Part shown: in pieces, positions 1-13,400 of the stretch
Numbering within the stretch: the first letter of the stretch is position 1
Layout of the letters: the number at the start of each line of letters is the position of its first letter
Origin: Hoplostethus atlanticus
Taxonomy: Eukaryota > Chordata > Actinopteri > Trachichthyiformes > Trachichthyidae
Direction: 5' to 3'
Assembly: GCA_034670405.1 (NCBI GenBank)
Contig: JAXDDX010000051.1
Location: 1,587,501 to 1,651,500 of the forward strand
DNA length: 64,000 bases
The notes under the pieces: model-generated
Seen by the model: only the letters and a program-made list of their open reading frames with translations
Databases searched by the model: none
What the model was told of the DNA's origin: nothing
Program-made: the position numbers and the translations under genes

Positions 1-417
1 GAAAATGAGTTGAGCAACAGTTTCACGTTCCACAACATTCAGAAGCTCTCCTAATCCTACAGACATGCCAAATACATTTGAACACCAATGAAAAATCATA
101 CTGATTTGCTCCATTCACCATAGTATAAAAAGTATAAACGCTCCAGCCAAGAATGGGAAATTTGTACAACTGGAAATTGACAAGGGGGGAGCCCCTACCA
201 GCAAGACTTCATTCCACTCTCAGGAGTCAGCCAACCCATTCAGTCAGCTTTCCTTCCACCAGACAACACTGCTGAGTCCTTGACCTCCAGAGCTGAGGCA
301 GCTCACAAAATGAGGATGTTCTACTGATTTCCCCTTTAATGTCCATGGCTGCAGAGCAGCCGAGAGGACTAGGAAGCAGATTTCAGTCGAGTTTGAGGTT
401 TCAAGAGACAGGTGACC

Positions 418-541
418 TCAGTCATTGACAGCCAGCCCAAACAGCTCCAGCAGCTCCTTGTTCTCCGGATCGATGAGGTCAGCTGGCTTCTCCCCACATT
501 CATTCTGAAGCTCAGGGTCGGCACCGAGGGAGAGAAGGTAG
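418..541 (-). CDS. ppp1r27: ppp1r27 coding exon 3 (C-terminus and stop)
   Basis: Acceptor TTTCAG|C. Encodes YLLSLGADPELQNECGEKPA, continues through the ELLELFGLAVND end, and stops with TGA at 418-420. A weak ATTAAA poly(A) candidate on the minus strand lies at 335-340. Confidence 0.92.
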
Positions 542-1604
542 CTGAAAGAGACAAAATAACCTTGCTTAGCAAAAGAGAGATTAAATACTGCTGCTTGTGC
601 TGAAATGTGCCATGTTGGCTAACTTAACACATTTCTGGCATACGTAAGTGTCAGGGAGGCCAACGGGGTGCAAGAATGCAGCAGATTCTTCAGCTTCAGC
701 TTCTGTTGTGAAGTAGAACGGCTGTCTAGCCAATGTGTGTGCGTAATGTAAGAGCTTGCTAAAGTGTAAACATGAAGTGTGAGCTGCCGCCTATGAGTTC
801 AATGAGAGAACTGAGAAGTGTCATCAGCACTTGAGCCTAGGCTGTTTACAGGGATACTACACTTGTCAGTAGCAAAACCTTTGTTGCCCAAAAGCATTGC
901 TATAATCTGTACAGCGATATTTGTAGAGCTACCAGCCCAGTTTTGACAGTCCAGTGACCTGACTTTTTTTGTTTGTATATTAGATAAACAATTACACAGA
1001 CTAAATGCTCACCGGGCAATATCTGGGAAGCCATCGCTGCAGGCCATGTGGAGAGGGGTCCATCCCTCCTCGTCTCTATGGTGGATGTCTGCTTCGTACT
1101 TGATCAGCAGCTTCACACACTCCAGGTTCCCAGACAGGACAGCTTCATGGATGGCAGCCATGCCTGTATATAGAGGGCAATGAGAAATACCATTAACTCA
1201 GAAGAAGATTTTTTGAAGAACTATGCTCTTGGTTTGAGCTATTTAGTCTTGTAACTGCTTCGCTTCATTGATGGAAATAATCTATATACTGATGAGCTGA
1301 AACAGTTCTAACAGCACAAACATTTCACATCTCTTTGAAGATCAGGGTTCTCTGGACAATTTCATAGTGCCTCACCAGAGTGGTAGATGGTGTCCAGACT
1401 GACTCTCCTGGCTCGGATGAAGCATCCAATCCTCTCCAGCTCGCCCTCTCGTACGTAGTCCTGGAAGACGATGTCATTGGAGAAGTGGACATTGCGGTTT
1501 GGCTTGAGGGAAGCCGAGTTCTTGAAGTTTACTGGTACGCCACAGTCCTTGGAATAAGCCTCGATTCCCACGGTCTGGGAGACAGGGCACTGGTAGTACT
1601 TCAT
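418..1604 (-). CDS. ppp1r27: ppp1r27, protein phosphatase 1 regulatory subunit 27 (ankyrin-repeat PP1 inhibitor, dysferlin-interacting protein 1)
   Basis: Three exons join in phase (1376-1604, 1013-1163, 418-541) to give 167 aa; human PPP1R27 is about 154 aa. The start is the ATG at 1604, in good Kozak context (A at -3); no other in-frame ATG lies further 5' in the open frame. Residues 37-41 read RNVHF, which fits the PP1-docking RVxF pattern and aligns with SVRF in human. Two ankyrin repeats follow, about residues 70-135, with recognisable blocks such as AAIHEAVLSGNLECVKLL and GWTPLHMACSDGFPDIAR. The C-terminus contains PADLIDPENKELLELFG, matching human DLIDPDYKELVELF. The family binds and inhibits PP1 catalytic subunit and is enriched in muscle (family knowledge). 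p4hb follows upstream in the same orientation, as in human. Identity is confident; the 5' UTR is not resolved. Confidence 0.93.
1013..1163 (-). CDS. ppp1r27: ppp1r27 coding exon 2 (ankyrin repeats)
   Basis: Acceptor TATACAG|GC and donor CCCG|GTGAGC. It encodes most of two ankyrin repeats (GMAAIHEAVLSGNLECVK, then HRDEEGWTPLHMACSDG). Confidence 0.93.
1376..1604 (-). CDS. ppp1r27: ppp1r27 coding exon 1 (start codon, RVxF PP1-docking motif)
   Basis: Begins MKYYQCPVSQ and ends in TIYHSG, split before the last two bases of the Gly codon. The donor is CTCTG|GTGAG at 1375. It contains RNVHFSNDIVFQDY and the charged GELERIGCFIRARRVSL helix that leads into the ankyrin repeats. Confidence 0.92.
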
Positions 1605-1840
1605 CCTGGTCAGAATTTTACTTTTCTTTGTACTTGACAACTCCAGCAATCCTTGGACGATGTTTAAGATCAACTTCCTTCAACTCTTAAAATTAAAAGC
1701 AGAAGACTTTCTTAAATTAAATATTTGAGAGCTCAGTCCTTCTCCTTCAGAAAGATCGATCAATGTTTCCCCTTGCAGGTCAGTGTCCCCGTGTAACCAC
1801 AGTGGCTCTAATCCTCTGAAGGCCAGGGCTTGTCTAGACC

Positions 1841-1870
1841 TCTATATACTCTCTGCTAGGCTATTTTAGG
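1841..1870 (-). promoter_or_regulatory. Possible ppp1r27 core promoter: TATA box plus CArG-like element
   Basis: On the minus strand TATATAGA (1841-1848) lies about 240 bases upstream of the ATG, with CCTAAAATAG (1861-1870) just upstream of it. The latter fits the relaxed SRF-binding CArG pattern CC(A/T)6RG. This pairing is typical of muscle promoters and would suit a muscle-enriched gene. Inference from motifs only. Confidence 0.35.
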
Positions 1871-3740
1871 ATCTGACACCTCACAGATCCATTGGCTAGA
1901 ATTGGAAAATGAGCGTCCCTTTAGCCAGGTCCTTCTTACTGGCCCGTCACGAGCCCTGCATACAGCTCATATCTCCAGTCATGACAGCAACAACATCTGC
2001 TTCTGTTTTCACCTTCCATACTCATATGCTTCTCACTCAAGATGCATTACAGCTAGTGGTGAAACACCACCTGCTGGGATGTGGGGTTGGGGGGGGGCTG
2101 GAAGCTTCTAGTAAACACAAGGAGGCATAAAAATGGTTTTGAGGATGTCAGTGCCAACTGCAGGGGCAGGGAGCGGTGAAATGCCACATGTAAGCCTTTG
2201 AAAACAAACAACAATCTAGAAAAGTGGCTGTCGTGTACTATGTATGTCACCGATGTGAGTAATAGGGTTGGGCAATGACTATTTCCAAATGACTTAATCT
2301 TTACGACTGGTAGGAAACGAGGTGTCAAAGGGGAATACCACTTTCAGCGTTCCAACACAGTATTTCTAAGCTGAAGAAGAGTCACTTCTGTATTTTGCCA
2401 GTATCTCCCGTTTTGTATGTGTTTTGCTACACAGAACAGGACTTACCATGTCAGTGTAAAAAATAACAGATTTTTAAGGGATAAAGTTACTCTTGGTTAA
2501 GAATTGCTAAATTCTGTTGCTCAGCTCATGTATTTGCAACTATTCAGACATTCAATTAGTCTCCCATTGATATGCCCTAGTGCTACACTGGTCTGACATC
2601 CCAGGTCAGATTCTTATGTGGAAGATCTTCATAAATCCTGATTAGTTTCAGGTCAGAAAATAAGTTCTGAAGTTGTGGTATTCTCCTTCAATGTGGCATA
2701 TTCATTGGTGAATAGCTGTCTAAAGCTTGGTATGATTAAAAACAAGGCACGCTTCATCATTACCACTTCGATCAATCTGTAGTTGCAGTTCAAATCAACA
2801 GCTGAACACAAATGTATTTTTAAACAGTTTTTGTTTATTGGCCACCATTTCACTTTTCCACATCAAATTGAATATGATGGAATGCTTTGTTAAGTTTCCC
2901 CCACCCTTGTACAGCTGTCAAACCCCATCACCCTGTTCTACTCAACCCTCCCCTCCCTGCCAAACGCAACACAGAAAATAGGACAAACATACAGTACATT
3001 CATAACCCTGTCCCTGGACTATAAGAAAAAAGGGACATCTAGGGAACTGTCATTCAAGTCATCACACCCACTCACATATATGATCACACAGCAATCTTTA
3101 CACCACATACACACGGTATACCATACACTCACACACACACACCTCTGTGGGGACATGGGCGTTGGGTAGAGCCAAAGGGATGGAGGAGGTACAGTATGGG
3201 CGAGGGGTGGGGCTGTTCAACTGTTCCCTACCCTCTTCAGACATGATGGACACTTCTCTCAGACCAACGTACCCCCACAAAACACAGTTCCCCTAAAGTA
3301 ACAATCTCTGCCTTCTTTAGTAACCGTGATGAATCTCTGACTGGCATGAATGCAGTGCAACCCATCAGAACTGTTCCATGCTTCACAATATACAAGGTCT
3401 GAGAGTGTGTCCAGGGCCAACTCTGCCCCAGCAAGGCCAACTGGCTACAGCTGGGCACACTGGTACATAAGATAAAAAATAAAATAAAAAGTCCTAAATT
3501 TAAAAAATAAAAAAAATATGTGAAAATAATATTAAATAAAATCAGATTTTCCCCAACAAGTTAACCTTTTAGAAAATAGTCAGTAGCCGTGCTGAAATGA
3601 GGAAATTGAACAGAGATAAACATTATTTGGAAAGGGAATGAAGACTTTGAAAACAAAGTAGCACCCAAAGAATTGGTCTCTGCTACAGGTGCACAATATT
3701 GCTTTTGGTGGTGGGGGGGGCCCTTTGTGCTACACTCGAC
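1871..3740. other. Intergenic region between ppp1r27 and p4hb
   Basis: No coding exon recognised. It contains a short CA run (3127-3142) and an A/T-rich tract (3470-3545). TTTATT at 2834-2839 (minus AATAAA) could be a distal p4hb poly(A) site. Open frames here lack splice context and recognisable homology. Confidence 0.6.
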
Positions 3741-4360
3741 ATGCTCAGTTGGTTTATTTTAGTGAATACTTTACAAAATAAAATTTGATGGCCCCTAGTC
3801 CCCTGAGATCATTCCTCACAAAACCACCATACAAAACTCTGGTCCAGAATTTCTATCAAAGGGATAAGAACATTGGCAGCCTCCCCTTACCTAAAAATAC
3901 AAGTTACACCACTAAATTAGCTCATACCCATACTGAACAATGGCAGGGTTTTTTTGGGGGGGGGGGAGGGGAGCAAATTTGACAGGAAATTGCAGGGAAA
4001 AAAAACATTTCGATCTCTCAATGCCATTTTTCCATTTGGTTTAAAATATACAAGGCAAACAGTTGATGTGGAACTTGGTAGAGAAGGCATTGAGGTCTCC
4101 CATAGAGGTGGCGCGCTGTTCCACTGAGTTCCCCCAGGTGGGACAAGTCTGGCCAGAAGTTACAAGGTTGGAGAGGTGGCTGGCCGAAAACACTGCCATG
4201 CCACTGATGGACTGACTGACTGACTGACTGAGAGGCAGTTAAAGGGGAAGTATTAATGTTCACAGGACAGGGAAGGTCCACAAGGAAGTGAAGGTGGTAA
4301 TGGTGATTGGTAGGAGGGGTTGGGGGCGGGACTTGTCTCTCCTCTCTCCTCTGCCAGCTC
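3735..4360 (-). other. p4hb: p4hb 3' UTR (proximal poly(A) form)
   Basis: Follows the TAA at 4361-4363 without a splice signal and reaches a minus-strand AATAAA at 3753-3758. Length near 620 bases is reasonable for this gene. The exact cleavage site is not visible. Confidence 0.55.
3753..3758 (-). terminator. Poly(A) signal AATAAA, candidate for p4hb
   Basis: TTTATT on the plus strand; the first canonical hexamer in the p4hb 3' flank, about 600 bases after the stop codon. Confidence 0.5.
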
Positions 4361-4441
4361 TTATAACTCGTCATGTCCGTCCTCACCATCGGAATACTCA
4401 TCATGCTCTTCCAGGTCCTGTTCTTCCCCATCCGCTATATC
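4361..4441 (-). CDS. p4hb: p4hb exon 11 (acidic C-terminus, HDEL, stop)
   Basis: 27 codons including the stop: [16 protein letters not shown] then [10 protein letters not shown] and TAA. Acceptor CCACCAG|GAT. HDEL is a valid ER-retrieval signal. Confidence 0.96.
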   Translation of the reverse strand, partial: DIADGEEQDLEEHDEYSDGEDGHDEL

Positions 4442-7400
4442 CTGGTGGGCAGAGAGGAGAAGGTCATTAATACACTAAGAGTTATATAAAGAAAAATACA
4501 TAAGACAGATTCTTTGAAATCTGTCAAGAGAGCTTGTTGAGTGCAGCATGAACCAGGCCTGCCAGTTGCACAAGATTAATAATAAATAAATTCAACTGTC
4601 CCCAGTGTCCTCGGAGCTGCTCTAGATTAGTGGATGTGGATGATACATGATGTTTCAATGTTAGTTGCATTACAAGTACAAAGTGCAGTTAAATGTTTTC
4701 ATGGTGGGACCTACTGGGAAAAGTATTTTAGCTTATAATGACAATGTTAGTGAACATTCTGCATCAACGAACCCAGTTATATACTAGTAATCATCTAAAT
4801 GGTGTGACACAGGTCTAACTTAAAAGACCCTCGGCGCCAATCATTCATCACTGTCGTCAGAATGTGCAATCAGTATTGCATCATAACCAAGATACTGCAG
4901 ATAGATTACATCTGCCTCAAGGAGGGGTGGGGCAAAGAGATTTGTCATATACAGGAAGACTGCAGTGCTGCACGTGCCAGCTTTATCTGGAAGCGTGGGT
5001 CTCCAGGGCATGCCCAGTAAACAGCAACGACAGCTGCAACAGGCATTAGTGGATGGCAGTCGGCTGTTCTGCAATTAGACTTCTGAAAAGGGGGCGTGGT
5101 AGTGGCAGCGGTGGTGTGGAGTTGAGTTTAAGCAAGGTCTCCAGGATTGGATGCAGGTCTATTCTTAGGACATAGCAAGGTACCAGAGAGTGTCAAACCC
5201 TAACATCCATCCTCCGACAAATAGATACTGTGTATTGCCACTTAATCAAATCTATACAGCCTTTGCAAACTGCTATGCACATGGTATACTCATGTGCTTG
5301 TGCTGGAAAAACAACTTTTGATTTTGGTGCCCAGTTTTTCCCTAGTGTCCATTTGTCCAGATTTGCCCTGAGAATAGGTTTCAGATAAGTTTCACTTTTC
5401 TGTAGAGAACAGGTTTTATTCTAAAAGGTCTATTCAAAGCAGGATTGCTTTCCTGAGAACATTGGTGTTGTTCAACTGCATTCATGGCCTCCAGAAAGTA
5501 GGTCAATTCTAAGGTTACAACCTAAAATCCTCATGGGAGTAGGTCCTGTGCAATATCCTTCTAAAAACCGCAGGGGCATTAGAAGAGAATTTTGATATGA
5601 CTGTCCATGTGCATGCATATTGTCTAACTCCAAAAAGTTAATTTAAAATATAGAAAAAAAACAAAAAATAAATTAAATAATTCTATTTTAATTTTCCCAC
5701 CGAATTTTACCGATAACTTATTATGGAGCCAAAGGTAAAGACAGATGGTGGGCTCAGACTCTTTAATGTTATTCCAAGTGTAATCAACTAGGCATGAATC
5801 TCAAAATAGAAAGTTGATTTTAGATTTGTGTGAGTCTGTTACAAAGTTAGAAACAAGACTAATCTGTGATGACCAAGCAACCTTTTCTGGAGCTGTTCCA
5901 TTCACCATGAGTAGCAGATAGTCTTTGTGGACATTTTAAAGTACCAAGGATGATGTTCCGGGACATTTTTGGTTCAACACATTCAGCACTATTATGAAAT
6001 GACATTTTGTGAATCTCTAAATGCCCAGCCTCAGTATTGCCAATGAAACAGCTCCAGTTCTTTTGTTCTTCTGAAACTAGGACACTTGAATCTTTGGATT
6101 CTGGCTTCATATAAGAGTTAATAAAGGTGTTGCCCCTGTTGATTGAACTGTTTATGATCATAACAATGCATATGTGAATTCTGCTTTATGGTGTATTTTC
6201 CCTTTTAAAATGGTTCAAAGAAGTTTCAATGGCAGTCAGTAGGCATAAAGGCTACATGATACTGCCATAAAATAATCAGAATTTGTTGCTGCTGACTTTT
6301 GGTGACTGTGATGCATGTGTATACAGCACAAAACCAAATCAGACAGCTGCTGGCTCATCCCCTTTGAGAAGCTTGAAGGCTGCAACTATACTGCAATTGT
6401 GCTGCTTCCTATACGGTATGTAACGGTCTCTCAAAAGAGATTAGCTTACATCCAGGTCCTCCTCGTCTCCTGCTGGTGCACCACCCTCCTTGCCACCACT
6501 CTCCAGGAACTTGGTGAAGCCTTCCAGTGTTCTCTCCCCATTGTAGTCAATCACCTGTAGATCAGATGCAGTTTCTGATAAGTGTACAATATTGTGCTTT
6601 ACTCCAAACCAAATTCACATGCCCAATACACACAAAACAATGCATAAGATACAGTACAGCTAAGGGTGGCCTAATGGTTACCGAGACCGTCCAGTGATGA
6701 AGGATCACAGGTTCAATCCCTACAACACCCAATGCGTGTCCATCAACAGTTAAGGTGTCTTGTCGAAGCTTTCTTGAGTAAGACACTGAACCTGTTCACT
6801 TGTTGCTCCGTTTCTCTGGAAATTAGAGTCTCTGCAAAATGTCTAATGTAAACCCATGTGTTTCATTGGCAAAAACACAAAATGTAATTTAGCCTTGAAA
6901 CCCTAAATGTGCTAATTTAAATGGAGCCAATAACCTTTATCGCTCAGTCTTCAAGTGATGCCAATGAAATGCCCAGAGGTGATCTACAAGCAGTGATATA
7001 GCGAGAAGGCTAAAGGTTTGGTTATCAAAATGGGGTTGCCCTTGAGATAGTTCTGATAACATTTGCAAAGCTCCTCCTCCAAACTCACCCCATTTAATTT
7101 TAGCCACTTAATACAGTCATAACGATCTGCCACACAACCCCTCATAGCCACCACTGCAACTGTATCCTCTCTTCCCTAGCTCCTGGTTCCTCTGCATGCT
7201 TCATGGAGAAAGGTCATGGGCTAAACCCCAGACTTACTATGGGGTGGCCCCACAACATGCCACCCTTTTAAGGCTGTTGAAATCTGCTACCATGACCTGC
7301 CACAGTCTACAAAAATGAAGGCTGGCATGAGTATGCCTGGTCAATAAAGAAACGTCATAAGATGAGGCAGGGTGTATGCAAGTGAGTGAGGTCATCAATA

Positions 7401-10400
7401 TATATCTATAAAGCATTAGGGGGTGGTCAAACACCAACATAATGGTGGAGTAACTTACTAGGCCAACAGGCTCAGGTTTCAGCATGTGGTTGGCGCTGCT
7501 AAATCAAGACACCGTAATGATACTGGGGGCTTCTGTGGCAATCACTTTAGCAGATCCAAATAACCACCCAGAGCATAACAGCACGAAATGAGTAAGAAGG
7601 GAAAGCTGATATTAAGGGTGGTGGAGAGATGGATGGATGGATGATTGGGTAGATGGGCAGTCAGCGCCGGTGGAGATGTTAGACACCAAGATCCTTTGTG
7701 AGGTGATACAATGTGCCACTAAACTCTTTGAAGGCTCAACTTTCAAAAGGAAGCCGCACTTGTATATTAGGCAATCTATCGCTTCCCATGTCAGGAAAAT
7801 CACTGTCATTGTCAAAATATATATACAAAAATAATACATTCTCTATCATTTCTTGCTCAGTCTTGGAATTGTAGACAGATATTTAATAGTGGGGCTTTCA
7901 CCTTGTGCTCCTCTCCTGCGGGGAAGAACTTGAGTGTGGGGAAGCTGTGAACTTTGACTGTCTCAATCTCATTGGCTGTGGAATCCATCTTGGCCACGAT
8001 GGTGTCAGCACTGTCCTTATACTTCTCTCCCAGCTTGTCCCAGATGGGGGCCAGCTGCTTGCAGTGTCCACACCAAGGTGCATCTGGAATGGCACAAAAA
8101 AAAATAAAAATAAAGAATGGTTAAGTGTTGAATCTCTAGTGACAGGATGCATACGAGCGTTGACTTTAGATGTGAAATAGAGAATATTGAGCGGTTTTAA
8201 AAATTTAGCAGCCCTCTAAATGCCCTCGGGCTGATTCGCAATCAAATTGTTGTTCAGGCTAATTTAGGAGAAATATTAGGCCTTTCGCTCCTATCTGGTA
8301 TTTGTTTTTAGACAATTCACCAAGCATTCTGCAGCTTCAATAGTCCTTTAGTTGAATTTGTTGATACCTAAAGTGACATTCAGATAAAGTCACCCAACCC
8401 CATTACTATTAACCTTACATAGAGATGTTGAGACCTTGAACATGGCTTATTTTAAAGCCAATTTGAATACATCAATATCAGGATTGATTTTTGGCACTAG
8501 GAAATTTCAATTCATTTCGGCCACTATATCGTTTTAGACTCAATCTCAACAGAACACTGGATTCTTTATAATAATGTAAAAACAGTTTTTTCCTCAAAAA
8601 GTCATTTTAAAATGCTTGTGGCTCAAAATGCAACTTGAAAATGAATTTCCATGATTAACAATTAAATGTTAAATTAAATGTCATGTCAGCATGTGATTTA
8701 TTATCCTGCTTTATTTTTACTCTGGTGCCCACAGACACATTCAGAGAAATATAAATCATATTGTAGTGCATCTATTATGTATAGCATATATTTTCAAAAA
8801 CACTCTCCCAAGTGTAGTGTGGACGGAGACTTTCGAAAACGATGACGTTTCACTGCTTGACTGTCAATTGATCCAGCTGTGAGTGACCCGGCCGCTCGGC
8901 CACAGTGAGTCTGCGCATGCCCATAGAAGGTATGCATTTTCGGTGGTCTTTTCAAAAACGGTAGACCCGAAAACGCCATTTCAAAAACGGCTTAGTGTGG
9001 ACGTTATCTCAGGTTGAGGGTCGAAGCAGGAAAACGCATGCACCCTCCGCTTCATTCCCTTTCTCCCCCTTGACTGGCTAGAAAAATTCCCCCCTTTCCA
9101 GTCAGTGGTGATACCCTCCTGTGCATGACTGACCAGTATTAAAGGCACAGCAATGGAAAATTTAGATGTGGCTCTCTATAAAAATCCTCCAGCAACTATA
9201 TTTAACCTGATATTTCCAACATGCTTTAGTGTCAGATTACAAATGAATATGCAGGGGTTGGCTGAGCGGGTATGAATGAGCTGAGAGGGTATTAAATACC
9301 CCTGAAGGATTGACTTTCAGACACTGGAGCTGGCTGCTTTGCCAAAGCTCCCACCTATGAGGCGCAATCGAGCTAGAGCGCCAGAAAGACTTAATAATAA
9401 TCATGGTGTTTATTTATGTGATTCAACTGTCAAGGTCTGCTGGCTTCCTGGTTATGACAACAATATACATTGTATTGATACTGAAGAAGTAGGAAGAGGC
9501 TCTTACAAAACTCCACAAAGACGTTCTTAGTGGGATCAAAGACGACCTCCTCAAAGTTCTTGCCGACCAGCACCCTGACAGGGATTTTGTCCCAGTCTTC
9601 AGGGATGTCCTGGCTCATGAGGTGGGGCTGTGAGAAGAGATAGTTAGCATAAAGATAGTCACTAGTTTTATACATTAAACTTTATGTGAGTTACAGCATA
9701 TGAACACTTGATGCCAAACCAAAGTCTGCCATGTTATATCTGCACTTTCAAGTGTTTACCATTGATGTGTTGAACTGTGGCACATTCTCAAGTCTATTAT
9801 GTTATTAGGTCTGCTATGTCCTACTTAACTGAGCATTAGTCACAAAATCATACAGGCGCCATCCTAACAGTACATCTACAGTGCTCTGCCATAAACATAC
9901 TCAACCGCTCTCGCCCTCACCTTAAGTTTGCCCTCAGTGAACAGTGTGCAGAATTTGACGATGCCCTCAGCAGTGATGTCTTCACTCTCAGGCTTGTACT
10001 TGGTCATCTCGTCCTCCAGAGTGATGAGGCGGATGGCGGGGCACTCCTCCTTCTTCAGGCCGAAGAACTCCAGGATGCGCTGGTTGTCGTCCACATCACT
10101 GTCGATGAAGATGAACAGAATCTGGACAGGGGAGATGGGGGGGGGGAAGAGGTTGATATTAGACTTCATCAAAAAAGGTGCACTATAACTCAAAATATCC
10201 TGGCTGAGCAAAGCCTTAAAATTGTATATTGTGTGTGTGTGTGTGTTTCAGACATCTGCATCACCAAAGACTAGTCAGTTTGTTCAGCCAGTCTACTCAC
10301 CTGACCCCTGAAACCCTCAGCTGCTTTCTTGAATTGGTCCATTTTGCCCTGGAAGTCTGAAGCGGCTTTGGGCACAAACATTAGGATGTGGGACTTGATT

Positions 10401-13400
10401 TCTCCACCAAAGATTTTAGGGGCAGTCTGCAAAAAAGATAGAAATATAATAATTTGACATGTGAAGAGATGTCATGTGAAGTAAACACTTTAGATTTGTA
10501 TTATGTTAAGAGGTGGTGGTCGTGGCACTGCAGGACTCCAGGTACAATCAGTATATGAGAAACTGGGTATTTTCATCACTTTCTGCTTTAAGAAGACAGC
10601 GCAGAGCAGTAGGGATGCATTTGAGTTGTTATAAGAGTTGTAATAGTTATGGGGGAGAGTCCGGGGAAATGCGCATCTGTAAAAATATAAAGGGTCAAGC
10701 ACAGACCCATCCATTACCTGCTCAGTGAACTCAATGACCAGAGGCAGCTGGTTGGCCTTGATGAAAGCCAGGAGGTTTTCTTTGGTCAGCTCTTTGTCAA
10801 AGGTATTGCGGCCCTCATCAAACTGGAGGAAAAACATGGAAACTTTTAGGTGGGGTCAAAAATCAAATACTACCCATCCAGCTGGTGTCCTGTCTAGTCT
10901 GCCTGTGAACTCCAAACTTAACAAACCTCTTCAAGCCCCCAGGTAACCCCCAGCTGAAAAAAGAGCCAGTAGACTAAACTGAGTTTTATTGGGTGTTAGG
11001 AATAGCAGTGGTAAAGCTGTTGCAGGCAGTCTTTGCTGGCAGACACTGCCAGCTTTGGGAGCACCGACCAAGGCTATGAACTCGAGCCCTAAACCCCAAT
11101 TGAAATAAACAAGTCAAAGAACCCCAGCTGTTTATTAAAAACAAGACCCTGCTTTAGGATCGTTTGCTTGACTGTGGGCAAGGAGCCGACATGTCAGCAG
11201 TGTTAGTGTCAGGGTAAGGTTACAAACACGGATCAGGAGCAGGACAATGGTGGTGGGAGGACAAGGGAGCATTGGTCTAGGTGCCAAGATTAAGGAATAT
11301 AAAACATACACATATACACGTGTATGTATGTATGTACGCATGTTCCCTTTAATCCTACTAATAAATAATCCCCATTTTAAACAGTTCATGGTCTGTTTAC
11401 TGAATATTTAAAAGACAAGGACAGGGGGCTTTCTGCTATTGTCAACTGGTAATGGGGAGCATTTTTCAGTATTTATGGGATTAATTTCATCAAAACCCTT
11501 CACATTAATGTTCTTAACATTTATGGATGAACCCTCTGGACCTTGACCCATTTCAGACTAATCCACATGCTGATAGGTTTTCTTATCAGCAAAACAGTTT
11601 CTTGATCCCTACGTGATTTCTGACCTACTCCGCATGAGATGGTGCAGCCAATATCTGGGCTAAAAGACAAGCATCGTCTCTGTTAACATCGATCACAGAC
11701 TGTGAATACATGTAAATGTGCAATGAGGAGCAGGTATCATATGAAGAGGGAAATAAATGCTGAACTCTTTAAGGACAGCATTCAGTTGCCATTCATCTAC
11801 TGGCCATAGCCAATGACTATGTATCAGGCATTTGTTTAACATAAAAAGCTGTCCTATAGACAAGTTTAGCGATAGGCCCAAATGCAGGCAGAAATCGATA
11901 GCATTGAAGGACCTCATCACATAGTAGTCCAAATGCCCAGTATTAGCAACAGAGACCAGATACTGTAGTAAATATGTGGTCAACAGAATTGGGTTACTTG
12001 GCAGACCATGGTGCAGATCATCAAGCATTTGGCTGCATGGTTTGCTCATTGTATAATTGAAAGGGATGGTAAGGCCACATATAAATAACCTGAGTGATGT
12101 CACATGATGTCTTATAACTTAAGTCAACCTATAGGTTTCAATATAGATGTGCATGTATGGGTTTGATCTGTAATTGTGTGCATTTGTTATATGTGTGTGT
12201 GTGTGTCACTGTATGACACCTAGCTGCAGAATTAATTCCTTTGGGACAATAAAGGAATAGAAGTCAGTCCAAGAATTTAAAGTCACCTTCTTGAAGAGGA
12301 CAACACCATCCTTGGACATCTCGAACTTTGAGTACACAGCATCGTCAGAGGTCACGGCGAATGGAATGTCATCTATAGATTCAGCTGCTTTTTCAAAGGC
12401 CTTGGCACCCTCAGACTCAGCATCCTGTAACAGAAACATGAAGACTTATTCAAGATGAAACATATGCAACTGACCCTCAATGTAAAAATGAAAGTACTTT
12501 AAAAATAAAAGTAACTACACTGTTGAGATGCTTTGAAGGGTCAAAGTGTGATCAAGGCATAACGAGAATGTCAATGCTACTGCATTAGCATGTCCCACCC
12601 TTCAAGAACCTGACCATAACTGTGTATGTAATATAAATGCCAGACAGGAGCGTTAATGGGAGCCCTATGTTTTGGATTAAGTTATCTCCTGCAAAAAAAA
12701 AAAACACTCTTACAAATGTTACAAATCAAAGAGCATCTCACCTTAAAGAAGCCGATGATTACCACCTCACTGTCAGAGATTAGAGACTCTGCCTCGGTGA
12801 CCTCTGTCAGGGTGGTGACAGATGGGCCTGTGCGCTTCTTCAGCCAGGCGACCATGTCATCTGCCTGCCTACCAGCTGCAAGAAACGAAAGACAGTAGAT
12901 AAGGTACCCCTGCAGTTACAGACAGCACTTGTTTGTCAGAAACCACTGGTTCAAAGCTAAACCTTAACAATTTGAATCGTGTATACACAATCAGGCACTA
13001 TACATATTAGGTTAGGCGGACACCTTTTTCTTAAGTGTTTAAACATGGCCAAAGTCACGTATTCCTGACTCACAGTCGGATAGAGGTACAGCTAACCGCA
13101 GCTCAAACAGTGCCTCGGGAGAGCCAATGTTTTAAGTAAATTGACACAGCTTTTATTGTGGTCAACTTAGAGCCATAGGGACATCAGTCATAAATCTACT
13201 AGTGTGAAATGTTAAGCACATATGGAAAGCTAGAGCTACTACAAAAATAGGTTAAGAATAGCCCCACAAACACATAGCCACGTGCTGTGTCTACATCACA
13301 ATTCAATGAAGTTGAATTGAATCACTGGAATAGGATTGCTGCTGTTAGATTGGAAAGATATTTTAGACCAAACCAATGATGCAACATAGCAGCAACTCCA

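Noticed and set aside
1362-1673. Earlier start for ppp1r27 at 1673
   Set aside because: The codon there is TTG; the first in-frame ATG is at 1604 and has a good Kozak context.
5859-6161. 100-codon minus-strand frame in p4hb intron 10
   Set aside because: No splice context, no recognised family, and the p4hb exons on both sides join without it.
6665-6740. tRNA gene
   Set aside because: A and B boxes are present but there is no paired acceptor stem, and a SINE tail follows.
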